This document shows, in pieces, positions 1 to 8,495 of a stretch of 64,000 bases of DNA (within the stretch, counting starts at the first letter, position 1; each line of letters starts with the position of its first letter). The notes beneath the pieces are model-generated. The model worked only from the letters and a program-made list of their open reading frames with translations. It was not told the origin of the DNA and did not search any database. A program made the position numbers and the translations under genes. This DNA comes from Akkermansiaceae bacterium (GTDB taxonomy: Bacteria; Verrucomicrobiota; Verrucomicrobiia; Verrucomicrobiales; Akkermansiaceae). The stretch spans positions 1-64,000 of the forward strand of contig CAIVSK010000191.1 of the NCBI GenBank assembly GCA_903908495.1. Direction: 5' to 3'.

Positions 1-479
1 CGCCTCCTAAAGCTGCTGCAACCTCCCTTGGAACCCAAGAAACTTCCGGCACCCGCCGTGTAGCCACCACCACGAAATCAAAAAACGGCTGGAAGCCGTA
101 TGAAATAAGGGAAAATGCAGCATTCAAGCCAAGAATGCCCGCCATGAGAGACTCACGGTTGTCTGGGCAAATCGCCCGGCTCACCTGCACCGTTGGCATG
201 ACTGTCACGGCTGCGGTGGTTGCTGTTTCCAAGCTCGCAATGCGCCCCCGCCGCTTGGCGTCCAACGGCTGCCAGCGTATCAGCAGGCCGCTTTTAGACC
301 ATTGGATTGGAGGTGATGCACGGTAGCCCGCACCCAGCCCTAAGTACGTTCGCTCCGGCACAGGCGCAAGGCATCGCGCGTACGGATCCCGGAACGAAAG
401 CCCCGTGGCACAGTGCCACAAATTCCGAAACCGCTGGCCCGCGCGTCGTGGCTGGCAAATGGAAAGCGAGGAAAATCCG
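1..479. other. Upstream region without a recognised gene
   Basis: Frame 3 is open from the window edge to the stop at 326, giving about 107 residues that are basic and of mixed composition. I recognise no family in it. The start at 135 in the ORF track is arbitrary. A small hairpin (ACGGC-tggaa-GCCGT) lies near base 86. It could be the 3' end of a gene that begins outside the window, or plain intergenic DNA. No promoter can be called with confidence. Confidence 0.3.
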
Positions 480-941
480 ATGCTTGCGAAATCACTCAAG
501 AACTATCTCGACGAACGAAATATCAAATACGTGACCCTGACTCATTCGCCTGCCTATACGGCTCAGGAAGTGGCCCATTCGGCGCACATCCCTGGCGGTC
601 GGCTGGCGAAAACCGTGATGGTTATCATCGACGGCGCATTGGCAATGGCCGTGCTGCCGGCGAACCGGCGGGTACAAATTCAGGACCTGCAAGAATTGAC
701 CGGATGCGTCAACGTCCGGCTGGCGCATGAGGGGGAATTCAAAAACGTCTTCCCCGACTGCGAGACCGGGGCGATGCCGCCGTTCGGCAATCTCTACCAG
801 ATGCCCGTCTTCTGCTCGCCCGAACTCACCGCGGGTGCCGATATCGTCTTCAACGCCGGCTCCCACACCGAGCTCATTCGGATGGCTTGGCATGACTACC
901 AATCGCTGGTCCAACCACAGGTGGCTCAATTCGCCATGTGA
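480..941 (+). CDS. YbaK/EbsC-type aminoacyl-tRNA deacylase-like protein
   Basis: A 153-residue cytoplasmic protein of the YbaK/prolyl-tRNA-editing (ProX-like) superfamily, whose members hydrolyse mischarged aminoacyl-tRNA in trans. The family pattern is visible: an N-terminal 'LAKSLKNYLDERNIKY' helix, 'PAYTAQEVAHSAHIPGGRLAKTV' with the conserved lysine, then 'VLPANRRV' and a C-terminal 'GAMPPFGN' loop. I chose the ATG at 480 because GAGG lies about 8 nt upstream and family homology begins there. The track's start at 405 adds 25 residues of no family character. The substrate amino acid cannot be read from the sequence. It is followed closely by a CE15 esterase, but no functional link is implied. 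Confidence 0.8.
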   Translation: MLAKSLKNYLDERNIKYVTLTHSPAYTAQEVAHSAHIPGGRLAKTVMVIIDGALAMAVLPANRRVQIQDLQELTGCVNVRLAHEGEFKNVFPDCETGAMPPFGNLYQMPVFCSPELTAGADIVFNAGSHTELIRMAWHDYQSLVQPQVAQFAM

Positions 942-994
942 GGCTCGGTGCGACTCGTGCATGATTGTGCCAAGTTCATCCGTACTCGTTCGGC

Positions 995-2146
995 ATGCCG
1001 ATAAAATCCCAGCTGATTCTTAGTGCCGCGCTGTTGCTGGCTGGGCCGTTGTGCGCGGCCGACGTTCCCAATCCCCTTGCCGACGCGAACGGCAAAGTGG
1101 TCACGACCCCGGACGCGTGGAAGACAAACGTCCGGGGGCAGACGCTGCAATTTTTCCGCGAGCAGGTTTACGGCGTGAGGCCGGTGGGAAAGCCTGCCGG
1201 GTACCAGGCGAAAGTGCTGCGCGAGGACCCGCTGGCGCTGGGGGGGCTCGCCACGCTCAAGGAAATCGAAATCACCTTCACCGGCCCTAACGGCTCGGGC
1301 AAGATCCATCCGGTCCTGCTCATTCCCAACTCCGCGAAGGTACCGGTACCGACGTTCCTGCTGTTTGGCTTCGTCAAACCAGACCCGCTGGCGGAAGCCA
1401 ACGTCCGCGGCGGCTGGCCGGTCAAGGAGATCCTTGCCCGTGGCTATGCGACGGTGGCCTTCGAAGTTTCCGAAGTGGACCCGGACCGCGCGGATGGCTT
1501 TGGCGACGGAATCCGCGCAATCTTCGGCAAGCAACCCGCCGCCGCGGACGCCTGGGGCGCTCTCTCCGCCTGGGGGTGGGGCGCGAGCCGCATCATGGAC
1601 TATTTGACAACCGACCCGGCGGTCGATGCGCAGCGCGTCGCGGTCATCGGCCACTCACGCTGCGGCAAGGCCGCGCTGTGGTGCGCCGCGGAGGACGAGC
1701 GCTTCAGCTACGTCATTTCCAACAACTCCGGTTGCAGTGGCGCGGCAATGGCCCGCAGCAAGCAGGGCGAGCGGGTTGCCAACATTACCAGCCATTTCCC
1801 GTACTGGTTCTGCCAGAACTATCAGCAATACAGCAACCACGAGGACCGCCTGCCAATTGACCAGCACCAGTTGCTCGGGCTCATCGCGCCACGTCTGCTT
1901 TACGTCGCCAGCGCCACCCAGGACGACTGGGCGGATGGCAAGAGCGAGTTTGAATCCTGCGTCCGCGCGGGTCCGGTGTTTGCCTTGTTTGGCAAGACCG
2001 GACTGGAGTCCACCACCCTGCCGCCGCCCGACAAGGCCCTGCTGGACGGAGGCATCGGCTATCACATGCGCACCGGCAAGCACGATCTGGCGGTCAGCGA
2101 CTGGCAACATTACATGGACTTTGGGGATAAACATTGGAAGCGCTGA
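995..2146 (+). CDS. Secreted CE15-type glucuronoyl esterase
   Basis: A 383-residue exported alpha/beta hydrolase resembling carbohydrate esterase family 15, which cleaves ester links between 4-O-methyl-glucuronic acid of xylan and lignin alcohols. The start at 995 gives a clean signal peptide (about residues 1-22, ending 'LCAAD'). The nucleophile motif is 'GHSRCGKAALW', matching the CE15 G-x-S-R-x-G-K pattern. It is followed by the family block 'NNSGCSGAA' and a late histidine in 'GKHDLAVSDWQHYMDF', the expected catalytic His and the usual C-terminal end. Length fits a single-domain bacterial CE15. A related acetyl-xylan-esterase-like activity cannot be excluded. The context of sugar-acid permease and glycosidases elsewhere in the window agrees with plant-glycan use. 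Confidence 0.82.
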   Translation: MPIKSQLILSAALLLAGPLCAADVPNPLADANGKVVTTPDAWKTNVRGQTLQFFREQVYGVRPVGKPAGYQAKVLREDPLALGGLATLKEIEITFTGPNGSGKIHPVLLIPNSAKVPVPTFLLFGFVKPDPLAEANVRGGWPVKEILARGYATVAFEVSEVDPDRADGFGDGIRAIFGKQPAAADAWGALSAWGWGASRIMDYLTTDPAVDAQRVAVIGHSRCGKAALWCAAEDERFSYVISNNSGCSGAAMARSKQGERVANITSHFPYWFCQNYQQYSNHEDRLPIDQHQLLGLIAPRLLYVASATQDDWADGKSEFESCVRAGPVFALFGKTGLESTTLPPPDKALLDGGIGYHMRTGKHDLAVSDWQHYMDFGDKHWKR

Positions 2147-2269
2147 CGCCCCGCATTTTGCAACCGGCCCAAGTTGCCCGTTGCACGCTGCGGCATCGGC
2201 GTCTATCATCCCGGGCGGCGGCGCAGGTCGAACCACGGCCTGCAAGCCCACAGCCGTATCCCACATCCC

Positions 2270-3085
2270 ATGCTTCAAATTCCGTTAGAAGACACCTTCG
2301 CCGACGTCGTCGGCAAGGCCATGCGCGGCCTGCAACTCAACGACCTGCAGGTCGCCGCCCACGCAGGTGTGACGGCAGCCGCCGTGGCCAGCCTGCGCGG
2401 CGGGCGCTACGATGATGCCACCGCGCGGGCAGTGGCACCGGCGCTTCGCCTCGGTGCCGAGGCGCTCGCGGCACTCGGCCACGACTCATGGCGACCGCAG
2501 CCGGTCGCGATTGCCGGGCTGGCCAGTTTCAATACGCCGTATAGCGACATGACCGTCAATAGCTACCTTGCATTCGATCGCAGCAGCGGTGAGGCCGTCG
2601 CCTTTGACACCGGTGCTGACTGCCGCGGAATGTTGGATTTCCTGACCCAGGAAAAGCTCACGCTCAAGCTCATCCTGCTGACCCACACCCACACCGATCA
2701 CATTTTCGACCTCGCCCGCCTGCAGCAAGGCAGCGCTGCGCCGGCCTACGCCGGTGAACGCGAGCCGCTAGCGGCTGCCGAACCGTTCGCGGCGGGGCGG
2801 GAGTTTCAGTGCGGCTCCTTGCGCATTGCCACCCGCCTGACCTGGGGCCATTCGCGCGGCGGCATCACCTACGTTATCGCCGGCTTGGAACGACCGGTGG
2901 CCATCGTCGGCGACGCCGTATTTGCCAGTTCGATGGGCGGCGGTGCCGTGTCCTATGCCGATGCCCTGCGCAGCAATCGCGAGCAAATCCTCACCCTGCC
3001 CGCAGCAACCGTGCTGTGCCCCGGCCACGGCCCTCTCACCAGCGTCGGCGAGGAGCAGGTCCACAACCCGTTTTTCGCCGCCTAA
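2270..3085 (+). CDS. MBL-fold hydrolase with N-terminal HTH-like domain
   Basis: A 271-residue protein with two parts. Residues about 12-68 ('LNDLQVAAHAGVTAAAVASL' ... 'APALRLGAEALAALG') follow the pattern of an XRE/Cro helix-turn-helix. Residues about 75-271 are a metallo-beta-lactamase-fold hydrolase of the glyoxalase II/persulfide-dioxygenase type, with ligand motifs 'THTHTDH', 'WGHSRGG', 'GDAVF' and 'CPGHG'. The start at 2270 is the first ATG in frame giving the family N-terminus. The track start at 2174 adds low-complexity residues. The 3-hydroxyacid dehydrogenase-like gene follows 24 nt downstream, so the two are probably co-transcribed. The substrate is unknown. The HTH might bind DNA or only fold as a helical cap. 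Confidence 0.78.
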   Translation: MLQIPLEDTFADVVGKAMRGLQLNDLQVAAHAGVTAAAVASLRGGRYDDATARAVAPALRLGAEALAALGHDSWRPQPVAIAGLASFNTPYSDMTVNSYLAFDRSSGEAVAFDTGADCRGMLDFLTQEKLTLKLILLTHTHTDHIFDLARLQQGSAAPAYAGEREPLAAAEPFAAGREFQCGSLRIATRLTWGHSRGGITYVIAGLERPVAIVGDAVFASSMGGGAVSYADALRSNREQILTLPAATVLCPGHGPLTSVGEEQVHNPFFAA

Positions 3086-3109
3086 CACCCATCACCAACA
3101 GCTTACCTC

Positions 3110-3991
3110 ATGTCACAAATCATCGGCTTTGTCGGCGTCGGCCGCATGGGTGCCAACATGGCCCGGCGACTGCACGATTGCGGGTACCGCATCGCGGCCA
3201 TCCATGACATCAACCACGCTGCTGCCGAGGCCCTGGCGCAAGAACTCGGCAGCACCGCCTGCCCCACGCTGGCCGGGGTCACCGCCGCCGCGGACCTCAT
3301 CTTCACCGTGGTCACCGACGACGCGGCCATGCACGGGATTTTCGCCGACAGCGGCGACAGCTTGCTCAGCGTTGCGCGGGGCCGCACCTTCATTAATTGC
3401 GCCACCCTTGCGCCAGCCACCCACCTTGCCATCGAGGCCGCCGCCACTGCGGTGGGTGCCCATACGCTGGAGGGCTGCATGGCCAGCAGCATCACACAGG
3501 CCCGGGAAGGTTCGCTCTATCTGATGGTGGCGGGCCGGCCAGAGGTCTTCGAACGGGTGCAACCCGTGCTCGCGAAACTCAGCAGCCACATGCGCTATGT
3601 CGGGCCCACCGGCGAGGCGGCCAAAGTCAAGGCGCTGGTCAACATGGTGATGAACATCAACACTGCCGGGCTGGCCGAAGGCCTTGGCCTCGCCACCGCC
3701 CTCGGCCTCGATCTAACCCTGGTGCGGGAGGTTTTCGCGCAAACCGGCGCCGCCTCGCGGGTGCTGGTGACCGACGGCGAGGACATGCAAACCCGCGACC
3801 ACGCGTGCTTCTTCAGTGCCGCCCACGCCGCCAAGGACAGCGGCATCGCCCTCCAACTCGCCGCCGATCTCGGCCTCAATCTGCCGCTCGCCACCGCCAC
3901 CCGCGCCCAATTCGAGCGCATGGTCGGTGCCGGTCTCGGCGAGCTCGACAAATCCGGCATCGCGGAACTCACCTTCCCGGGCCGCGGTTAG
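3110..3991 (+). CDS. NAD(P)-dependent beta-hydroxyacid dehydrogenase
   Basis: A 293-residue cytoplasmic oxidoreductase of the 3-hydroxyisobutyrate dehydrogenase/tartronate semialdehyde reductase family. The Rossmann motif is at the extreme N-terminus ('IGFVGVGRMGANMARRL'). The substrate-binding segment is 'LEGCMASSITQAREGSLYLM' and the helix with the conserved catalytic lysine is 'GEAAKVKALVNMVMNIN'. Length matches the family norm of about 290. It starts 24 nt after the MBL-fold gene, suggesting one transcript. The actual substrate (tartronate semialdehyde, 3-hydroxyisobutyrate, succinic semialdehyde or another) is not decidable from the sequence. Confidence 0.85.
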   Translation: MSQIIGFVGVGRMGANMARRLHDCGYRIAAIHDINHAAAEALAQELGSTACPTLAGVTAAADLIFTVVTDDAAMHGIFADSGDSLLSVARGRTFINCATLAPATHLAIEAAATAVGAHTLEGCMASSITQAREGSLYLMVAGRPEVFERVQPVLAKLSSHMRYVGPTGEAAKVKALVNMVMNINTAGLAEGLGLATALGLDLTLVREVFAQTGAASRVLVTDGEDMQTRDHACFFSAAHAAKDSGIALQLAADLGLNLPLATATRAQFERMVGAGLGELDKSGIAELTFPGRG

Positions 3992-4081
3992 ACCCGCCCG
4001 GACTGCAAGCCCTCCGTGGCTCCGCCGCCCCGAATCTAACAATATTGGACATTCCCGCCTACTTCACCGTAATTGCCGACC

Positions 4082-4612
4082 ATGGAAAGCACCACCTCGG
4101 CTAGCGCCCCTCTAACCAGCAAGAAGCACCATTTCCGCTTCCACGCGAAGCACGCGCATCTCACCCCGGTGTTCGGCAACGATTGGTTTGCGCTCAAGGC
4201 GGAAGGATTCGCACGGTTTTTCGGCACCCCGGTGTTTTTGGTGGCGCAGACGGTCATCGTCGGCGTGTGGATCGCTCTCAACGCGGTGGGCATATTCCAT
4301 TTCGATGTCTATCCATTCATCCTGCTCAACTTGGCATTCAGCTTGCAGGCGGCCTACGCGGCACCGCTGATTTTGCTGGCGCAGACGCGGCAGGCCGATC
4401 GCGACAAGGCCCACGCCGACGCCGATGCGCAACACCGGGAGGCCCTGGCGCGGGCCAGCGACCAGCGCCAGTCCCTTGCTGCCGCGCAAACCGCCACGCT
4501 GCTGGAGCTGATGCAGCAAAACACCGATCTGACCGAGGTCACCCGCGCCCTGAGCGAGCGCATCGAATCGCTCACCGAAGAAGTTCACCGCCGGATGACC
4601 GCCAAAGATTGA
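4082..4612 (+). CDS. DUF1003 membrane protein
   Basis: A 176-residue inner-membrane protein of the DUF1003 family. Two adjacent membrane helices are visible ('VFLVAQTVIVGVWIALNAVG' and 'YPFILLNLAFSLQAAYAAPL'), preceded by the family's 'FARFFGTP' and followed by 'ILLAQTRQADRDKAHADAD'. The last 60 residues are charged and heptad-like, probably a coiled coil. I prefer ATG 4082 over the TTG at 4073. The function of the family is unknown. It stands alone between an oxidoreductase and a convergent MFS gene. Confidence 0.8.
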   Translation: MESTTSASAPLTSKKHHFRFHAKHAHLTPVFGNDWFALKAEGFARFFGTPVFLVAQTVIVGVWIALNAVGIFHFDVYPFILLNLAFSLQAAYAAPLILLAQTRQADRDKAHADADAQHREALARASDQRQSLAAAQTATLLELMQQNTDLTEVTRALSERIESLTEEVHRRMTAKD

Positions 4613-4658
4613 GGCCAAAAAGGCAAGCTCCACAGGCGGAATCACGACGCCCGGGGCA

Positions 4659-6026
4659 TCACGCATCCCGGATCACCAGCGGCTCAAATCTGGGAGCCAA
4701 CAGGTGATTGATCACAAAGGCCACCAAATAGGCGCAGGCACAAATGCCGAACAAGGTGGCATAGCCGGCGGTTTCATTGCCGAGCTTGGCAAAACGATCC
4801 AACAGGGAGCCCACAAACACCTGGAAGATCATCCCGCCAACCGCCCCGGCCATGCCGCCGATGCCGATGAGCGTGGCCACCGCCCGCTTGGGAAACATGT
4901 CGGAAACCGTGGTGTAAATGGTCGCCGACCAGGCCTGGTGCGCGGAACCGGCCAAGCCGATGAGCAAGACTGCCTGCCAGTCGCCGACCCTGGAAACCAG
5001 GATGATGGGCACCACCAGCAGTGCGAAGCACAGCATGCCAGTCTTGCGCGAGCGCGACACGCTCCACCCCTTGTTGATCAGGAACCCGGTGAGCCAGCCA
5101 CCGCCAATGCTCAGCACTGTGATGATCACATAAATGGTAACGAGGTGAACCCAACTGTTCTTGATGTCCAGACCGCGGGTTTTCTTGAAAAAGTCCGGCA
5201 GCCAGCTCAGGAAAAACCACCACACCGGATCGGTTAGAAACTTGCTGGTGATGAACGACCACGCTTGCCTGTGGCCCAGCACGCGCTGCCACGACATCGG
5301 CATGCCCGGCGCCTCCGGCGGATCGCTGCGGATGTGCGCCAACTCAGCGGCATTCACCTCGGGCCGCTGCTCCGGGCTATCATACTTCGGCCCCCACAAT
5401 AGCAGCCACAGGAACCCCGCAATCCCGGCAAACACAAAGGCCCACTGCCAACCTAGCAAATAAGCCAGCGGCGGCACCAGGGCGGGCGCGAAGATGGCAC
5501 CGGCATTGGTGCCGGCATTGAACAGGCTGGTTGCCAGCGCCCGCTCGCGCCGTGGAAACCACTGGGTCACCGCCTTGATCGCCGCCGGAAAATTACCGCC
5601 CTCGAACAGCCCGAGCAACACCCGCGCCAGCAAAAAGGCGGCAAATGCGGCGGGCACCAGCAGTGGCGTTTTGGGGTTTGCCAGCCACGATAATGCCGAT
5701 GGCACGGCCAAGGTCCGGCCGACGAGGAAAATGATCGGCGCGTGCAGGATGGCGGCCACACTCCAGCCGATGATCGAAATCTGGTAACCGCGTTTCACTC
5801 CCGCACGGTCGACAAAACTGCCGAACCACAGCAGGCCGATGGCATAGGCGCCTTGGAACGCGGAGTTCACCCAGCCGTATTGGGTATTGGTCCAGCCGAT
5901 GCTCACATCCAGCATCGGCTTGAGCAGTGAGAGAATCTGCCGGTCGATGTAGTTGACGGTGGTCGCGAAGAACACCAGAGCAAGGATGACCCAACGATAG
6001 CGGCTTGCAATTTGAGGGACGGGCAT
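4659..6026 (-). CDS. MFS sugar-acid permease, ExuT-like
   Basis: A 455-residue 12-helix major facilitator superfamily transporter of the anion:cation symporter type (ExuT/GudP-like), whose members import hexuronates, aldarates or related acids with protons. Characteristic segments are 'TTVNYIDRQILSLLKP' in helix 1, the cytoplasmic loop after helix 2 ('GSFVDRAGVKRGY') and 'LLGLFEGGNFPAAIKAVTQW' with the helix 4-5 acid-site signature. The ATG at 6026 places helix 1 about 10 residues from the N-terminus as usual. The track start at 6179 would add 51 unrelated residues. It is divergent from the sulfatase-like gene. The substrate could be glucuronate or galacturonate given the CE15 gene nearby, but this is inference. 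Confidence 0.82.
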   Translation of the reverse strand: MPVPQIASRYRWVILALVFFATTVNYIDRQILSLLKPMLDVSIGWTNTQYGWVNSAFQGAYAIGLLWFGSFVDRAGVKRGYQISIIGWSVAAILHAPIIFLVGRTLAVPSALSWLANPKTPLLVPAAFAAFLLARVLLGLFEGGNFPAAIKAVTQWFPRRERALATSLFNAGTNAGAIFAPALVPPLAYLLGWQWAFVFAGIAGFLWLLLWGPKYDSPEQRPEVNAAELAHIRSDPPEAPGMPMSWQRVLGHRQAWSFITSKFLTDPVWWFFLSWLPDFFKKTRGLDIKNSWVHLVTIYVIITVLSIGGGWLTGFLINKGWSVSRSRKTGMLCFALLVVPIILVSRVGDWQAVLLIGLAGSAHQAWSATIYTTVSDMFPKRAVATLIGIGGMAGAVGGMIFQVFVGSLLDRFAKLGNETAGYATLFGICACAYLVAFVINHLLAPRFEPLVIRDA

Positions 6027-6147
6027 GGGCACCGAGGTTGGGCGAGGCGCGAACCAAACACAAGCAGATTGCCGGAACGGGTTGATAAGACGCGCAGGTC
6101 CGATTCTGAGCCTTGATTTCGGCGGAAGATGCTGCAAGGTCTGCGCG

Positions 6148-8343
6148 TTGAGCAACCCCACCCCACCTGATGCCGGCACCCATCGCCCCCGGCCACATGC
6201 CCGCTTCTGGCCGGTATTGACCGGCGTGGCGGCGTTTTTCGCCTACCAATATGGCACGGCGCTGTGGCGTTTGGCGTACCAATCGCAGGGGATGGAGAAT
6301 AAGTTTTCCGCGCTGGCGCGGGACAAGTATGTGGGGTTTCTCATTGCGCAAAATCTGCAGATGATCCTGGCCTACGTCATCTTGGCGGTGGTCGGGGCAT
6401 TTTTACTGCAACCGATGGTGGCGTGGTGGACCGGGCGCTCGAAATACAGCAGTGCATGGGTGATTGCCTTGCGCGGATTGGCGCTGGCGGCCTTCGTCCA
6501 AGGCTACTGCACGCTGCGCCTCGTCGATACCCGGCCGTATTTCCTCAACGACGCGAGTTTTGGCAACTGGTTCTACCGCTGCCTCGACGTCATCCCGCTG
6601 GCGGCCAAGCCCGGGGCGTTTTTCGTGCTGTTCACCGTGTTGCCGATTGTGGCGCTGAGCGCGGCCCTGCTGTGGCAAGTCCATCGGCGCGGCCGCCGCG
6701 GCTGGCTGGCTGCCGCCGCGGTGTTGGTGGCTATCGGCGTGGGCGAGGGCTGGGCGATGCAACCGCACACCCGCCCGATGCCCGCCATGGGCCAGGGCAA
6801 ACCGCTGAACATTTTGATTCTGGGTTCGGATTCCCTGCGCGGGGACAAACTCGGCTGCGCCGGCTACCGACCGGCGCGGAGCGAGGGCGCGGCAGCCGCC
6901 GGGGTTTCGCCGATGATTGACGCGCTGGCGGCGCGTTCGCTGCGCTTTGAGCGATGCTACACGCCGATTGCCTCGACCATGGAATCGGGCATTTCACTGA
7001 TGTCATCGCAATACCCGCAGACCCACGGGGTGCGCCAGATGTACCCGGATCGCAAAACCGTCGATGCCACGATGCAGCGGGTGGTGCCGATGGCCAAACT
7101 GCTCGGCGATCACGGCTACGACACGGCCGCCATCGGCGACTGGTGTGCCGGCTATTACCACGTGGCACCGCTGGGTTTTGAGGATATTTCGGTATCCACC
7201 TTCGACAATTTCAAGATCTACATGAGCCAGGCGGTGGTGATGGCGCATTTTGTGGTGCCGCTGTACTTTGACAACGCGCTGGGCTACCGGCTGTTTCCGC
7301 AGATTGAGTCGTTCGCCCAGTTTGTCACCCCGGAGGTGGTCACCGCGCGGGTGGAAGCGCGCCTGGCCAAGGCGGCCAAGGCGCAGCAGCCGTTTTTCTG
7401 GCACGTGTTTTTTTCCTGCAACCACCTGCCCTACCGCAGCCACGAGCCGTACTGCAGTCTCTTCAGTGACCCCGCCTATCAGGGACGCAACAAAAACGGA
7501 GTCGATTTCGATATCGATTCGTTCATCGGCGGAACCGACCTGGAAAGCAAATGGAAGGCCCTGCCCGCTCCGGAAGTGGCGCAAATCCGCTCGCTCTACG
7601 ACGGCTGCACCCGGCAGTTCGACGATTGCGTGGGACGGGTGCTGGAGGCCCTCAAGCGCAACGGCCTGGAGGACAACACGATTGTCATCGTCACCGCCGA
7701 TCACGGCGACGACCTCTACGAACCGGGCGTGACCCTCGGCCATGGGCTCACCTTCAATGGCGGTGGCCAGGCGAATCATGTGCCCATGATCATGCATTTC
7801 CCCGGCCTGGCACCGCGGGTGATTCCCGAGACCGTGCGCATGCTCGACATCATGCCGACCCTGGCCGATTGGGTTGGCGTGGAAAAACCCGCCGCGTGGG
7901 AAGGCCAAAGCTTCGCCGGCTGGCTGAAAGGCAACGAGACACCGGTGGTGCGGCCGTTTTATGGCGAGACCGGATTCCCGTTCATCCAGTTCAAGGTGAC
8001 CGGAATCGAGCGCCCGCACTTGCCACCGATGGACGAACTCACCGGCATCGACCCCGCCTACAACTATCAATTTGTGCTCAAGGAGCAGTACCGCGAGCGC
8101 CTGGTGCAGGCCAAACAACGCTGCCTGCGCACCCACGATTGGAAACTCGTGTGCACCCCCACCGCCCAGGGAACCCGCCATTTCGGCTTGTTTTACCTAC
8201 CGGCCGACGCCCACGGCGAGCACGACCTCGCCAGCGCTCGCCCCGAAGTACTCGCCCCGCTGCGGAGCGCGCTGGAGCGCTGGATGGATGAGCACCACGA
8301 ATCAACCATCGCCGCCATCTTTCCCGACGGCGAGCCTCAATAG
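6148..8343 (+). CDS. Membrane-anchored sulfatase-like (AlkP superfamily) enzyme
   Basis: A protein of about 731 residues with an N-terminal membrane part (about four hydrophobic helices in residues 20-200, e.g. 'MILAYVILAVVGAFLL') and a periplasmic alkaline-phosphatase-superfamily domain. Metal-site blocks are present: 'LILGSDSLRGDKLGCAGY' and 'IVTADHGDDLYEPG', plus 'GQANHVPMIMHFPG'. Where a true sulfatase has C/S-x-P-x-R for formylglycine, this reads 'IASTMESGISLMSS', so a Thr or Ser nucleophile as in phosphoethanolamine or phosphoglycerol transferases is more likely. The start is uncertain. A TTG at 6148 with AAGG about 9 nt upstream leaves a gap from the divergent permease, while the ATG at 6025 would overlap it. 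Confidence 0.7.
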   Translation: MSNPTPPDAGTHRPRPHARFWPVLTGVAAFFAYQYGTALWRLAYQSQGMENKFSALARDKYVGFLIAQNLQMILAYVILAVVGAFLLQPMVAWWTGRSKYSSAWVIALRGLALAAFVQGYCTLRLVDTRPYFLNDASFGNWFYRCLDVIPLAAKPGAFFVLFTVLPIVALSAALLWQVHRRGRRGWLAAAAVLVAIGVGEGWAMQPHTRPMPAMGQGKPLNILILGSDSLRGDKLGCAGYRPARSEGAAAAGVSPMIDALAARSLRFERCYTPIASTMESGISLMSSQYPQTHGVRQMYPDRKTVDATMQRVVPMAKLLGDHGYDTAAIGDWCAGYYHVAPLGFEDISVSTFDNFKIYMSQAVVMAHFVVPLYFDNALGYRLFPQIESFAQFVTPEVVTARVEARLAKAAKAQQPFFWHVFFSCNHLPYRSHEPYCSLFSDPAYQGRNKNGVDFDIDSFIGGTDLESKWKALPAPEVAQIRSLYDGCTRQFDDCVGRVLEALKRNGLEDNTIVIVTADHGDDLYEPGVTLGHGLTFNGGGQANHVPMIMHFPGLAPRVIPETVRMLDIMPTLADWVGVEKPAAWEGQSFAGWLKGNETPVVRPFYGETGFPFIQFKVTGIERPHLPPMDELTGIDPAYNYQFVLKEQYRERLVQAKQRCLRTHDWKLVCTPTAQGTRHFGLFYLPADAHGEHDLASARPEVLAPLRSALERWMDEHHESTIAAIFPDGEPQ

Positions 8344-8495
8344 AGGCGCAAGACTGCAAGACGCTAGACGCAAGAGAAGAGCAGATGAAGCAGTGCAGCG
8401 CCTCTCTTCTTGTCTTAAACGCAGAGGATTGGCCGATTCCCGCTTGAATTCGGCCCGGTATCAGCCATCCTCCGCCCCCACCCGTTCCTCATTTC
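8344..8495. other. Intergenic with imperfect inverted repeats
   Basis: An intergenic stretch holding a 7-bp inverted pair (GAGGCGC at 8343-8349 and GCGCCTC at 8398-8404) around purine-rich 'gcaagagaagag' and 'ctctcttcttgtctt' arms. It may act as a terminator for the preceding gene. No T-tract follows, so this is tentative. Confidence 0.3.

Noticed and set aside
7003-8181. 392-codon minus-strand ORF
   Set aside because: Antisense to the sulfatase-like gene; no recognised motifs.
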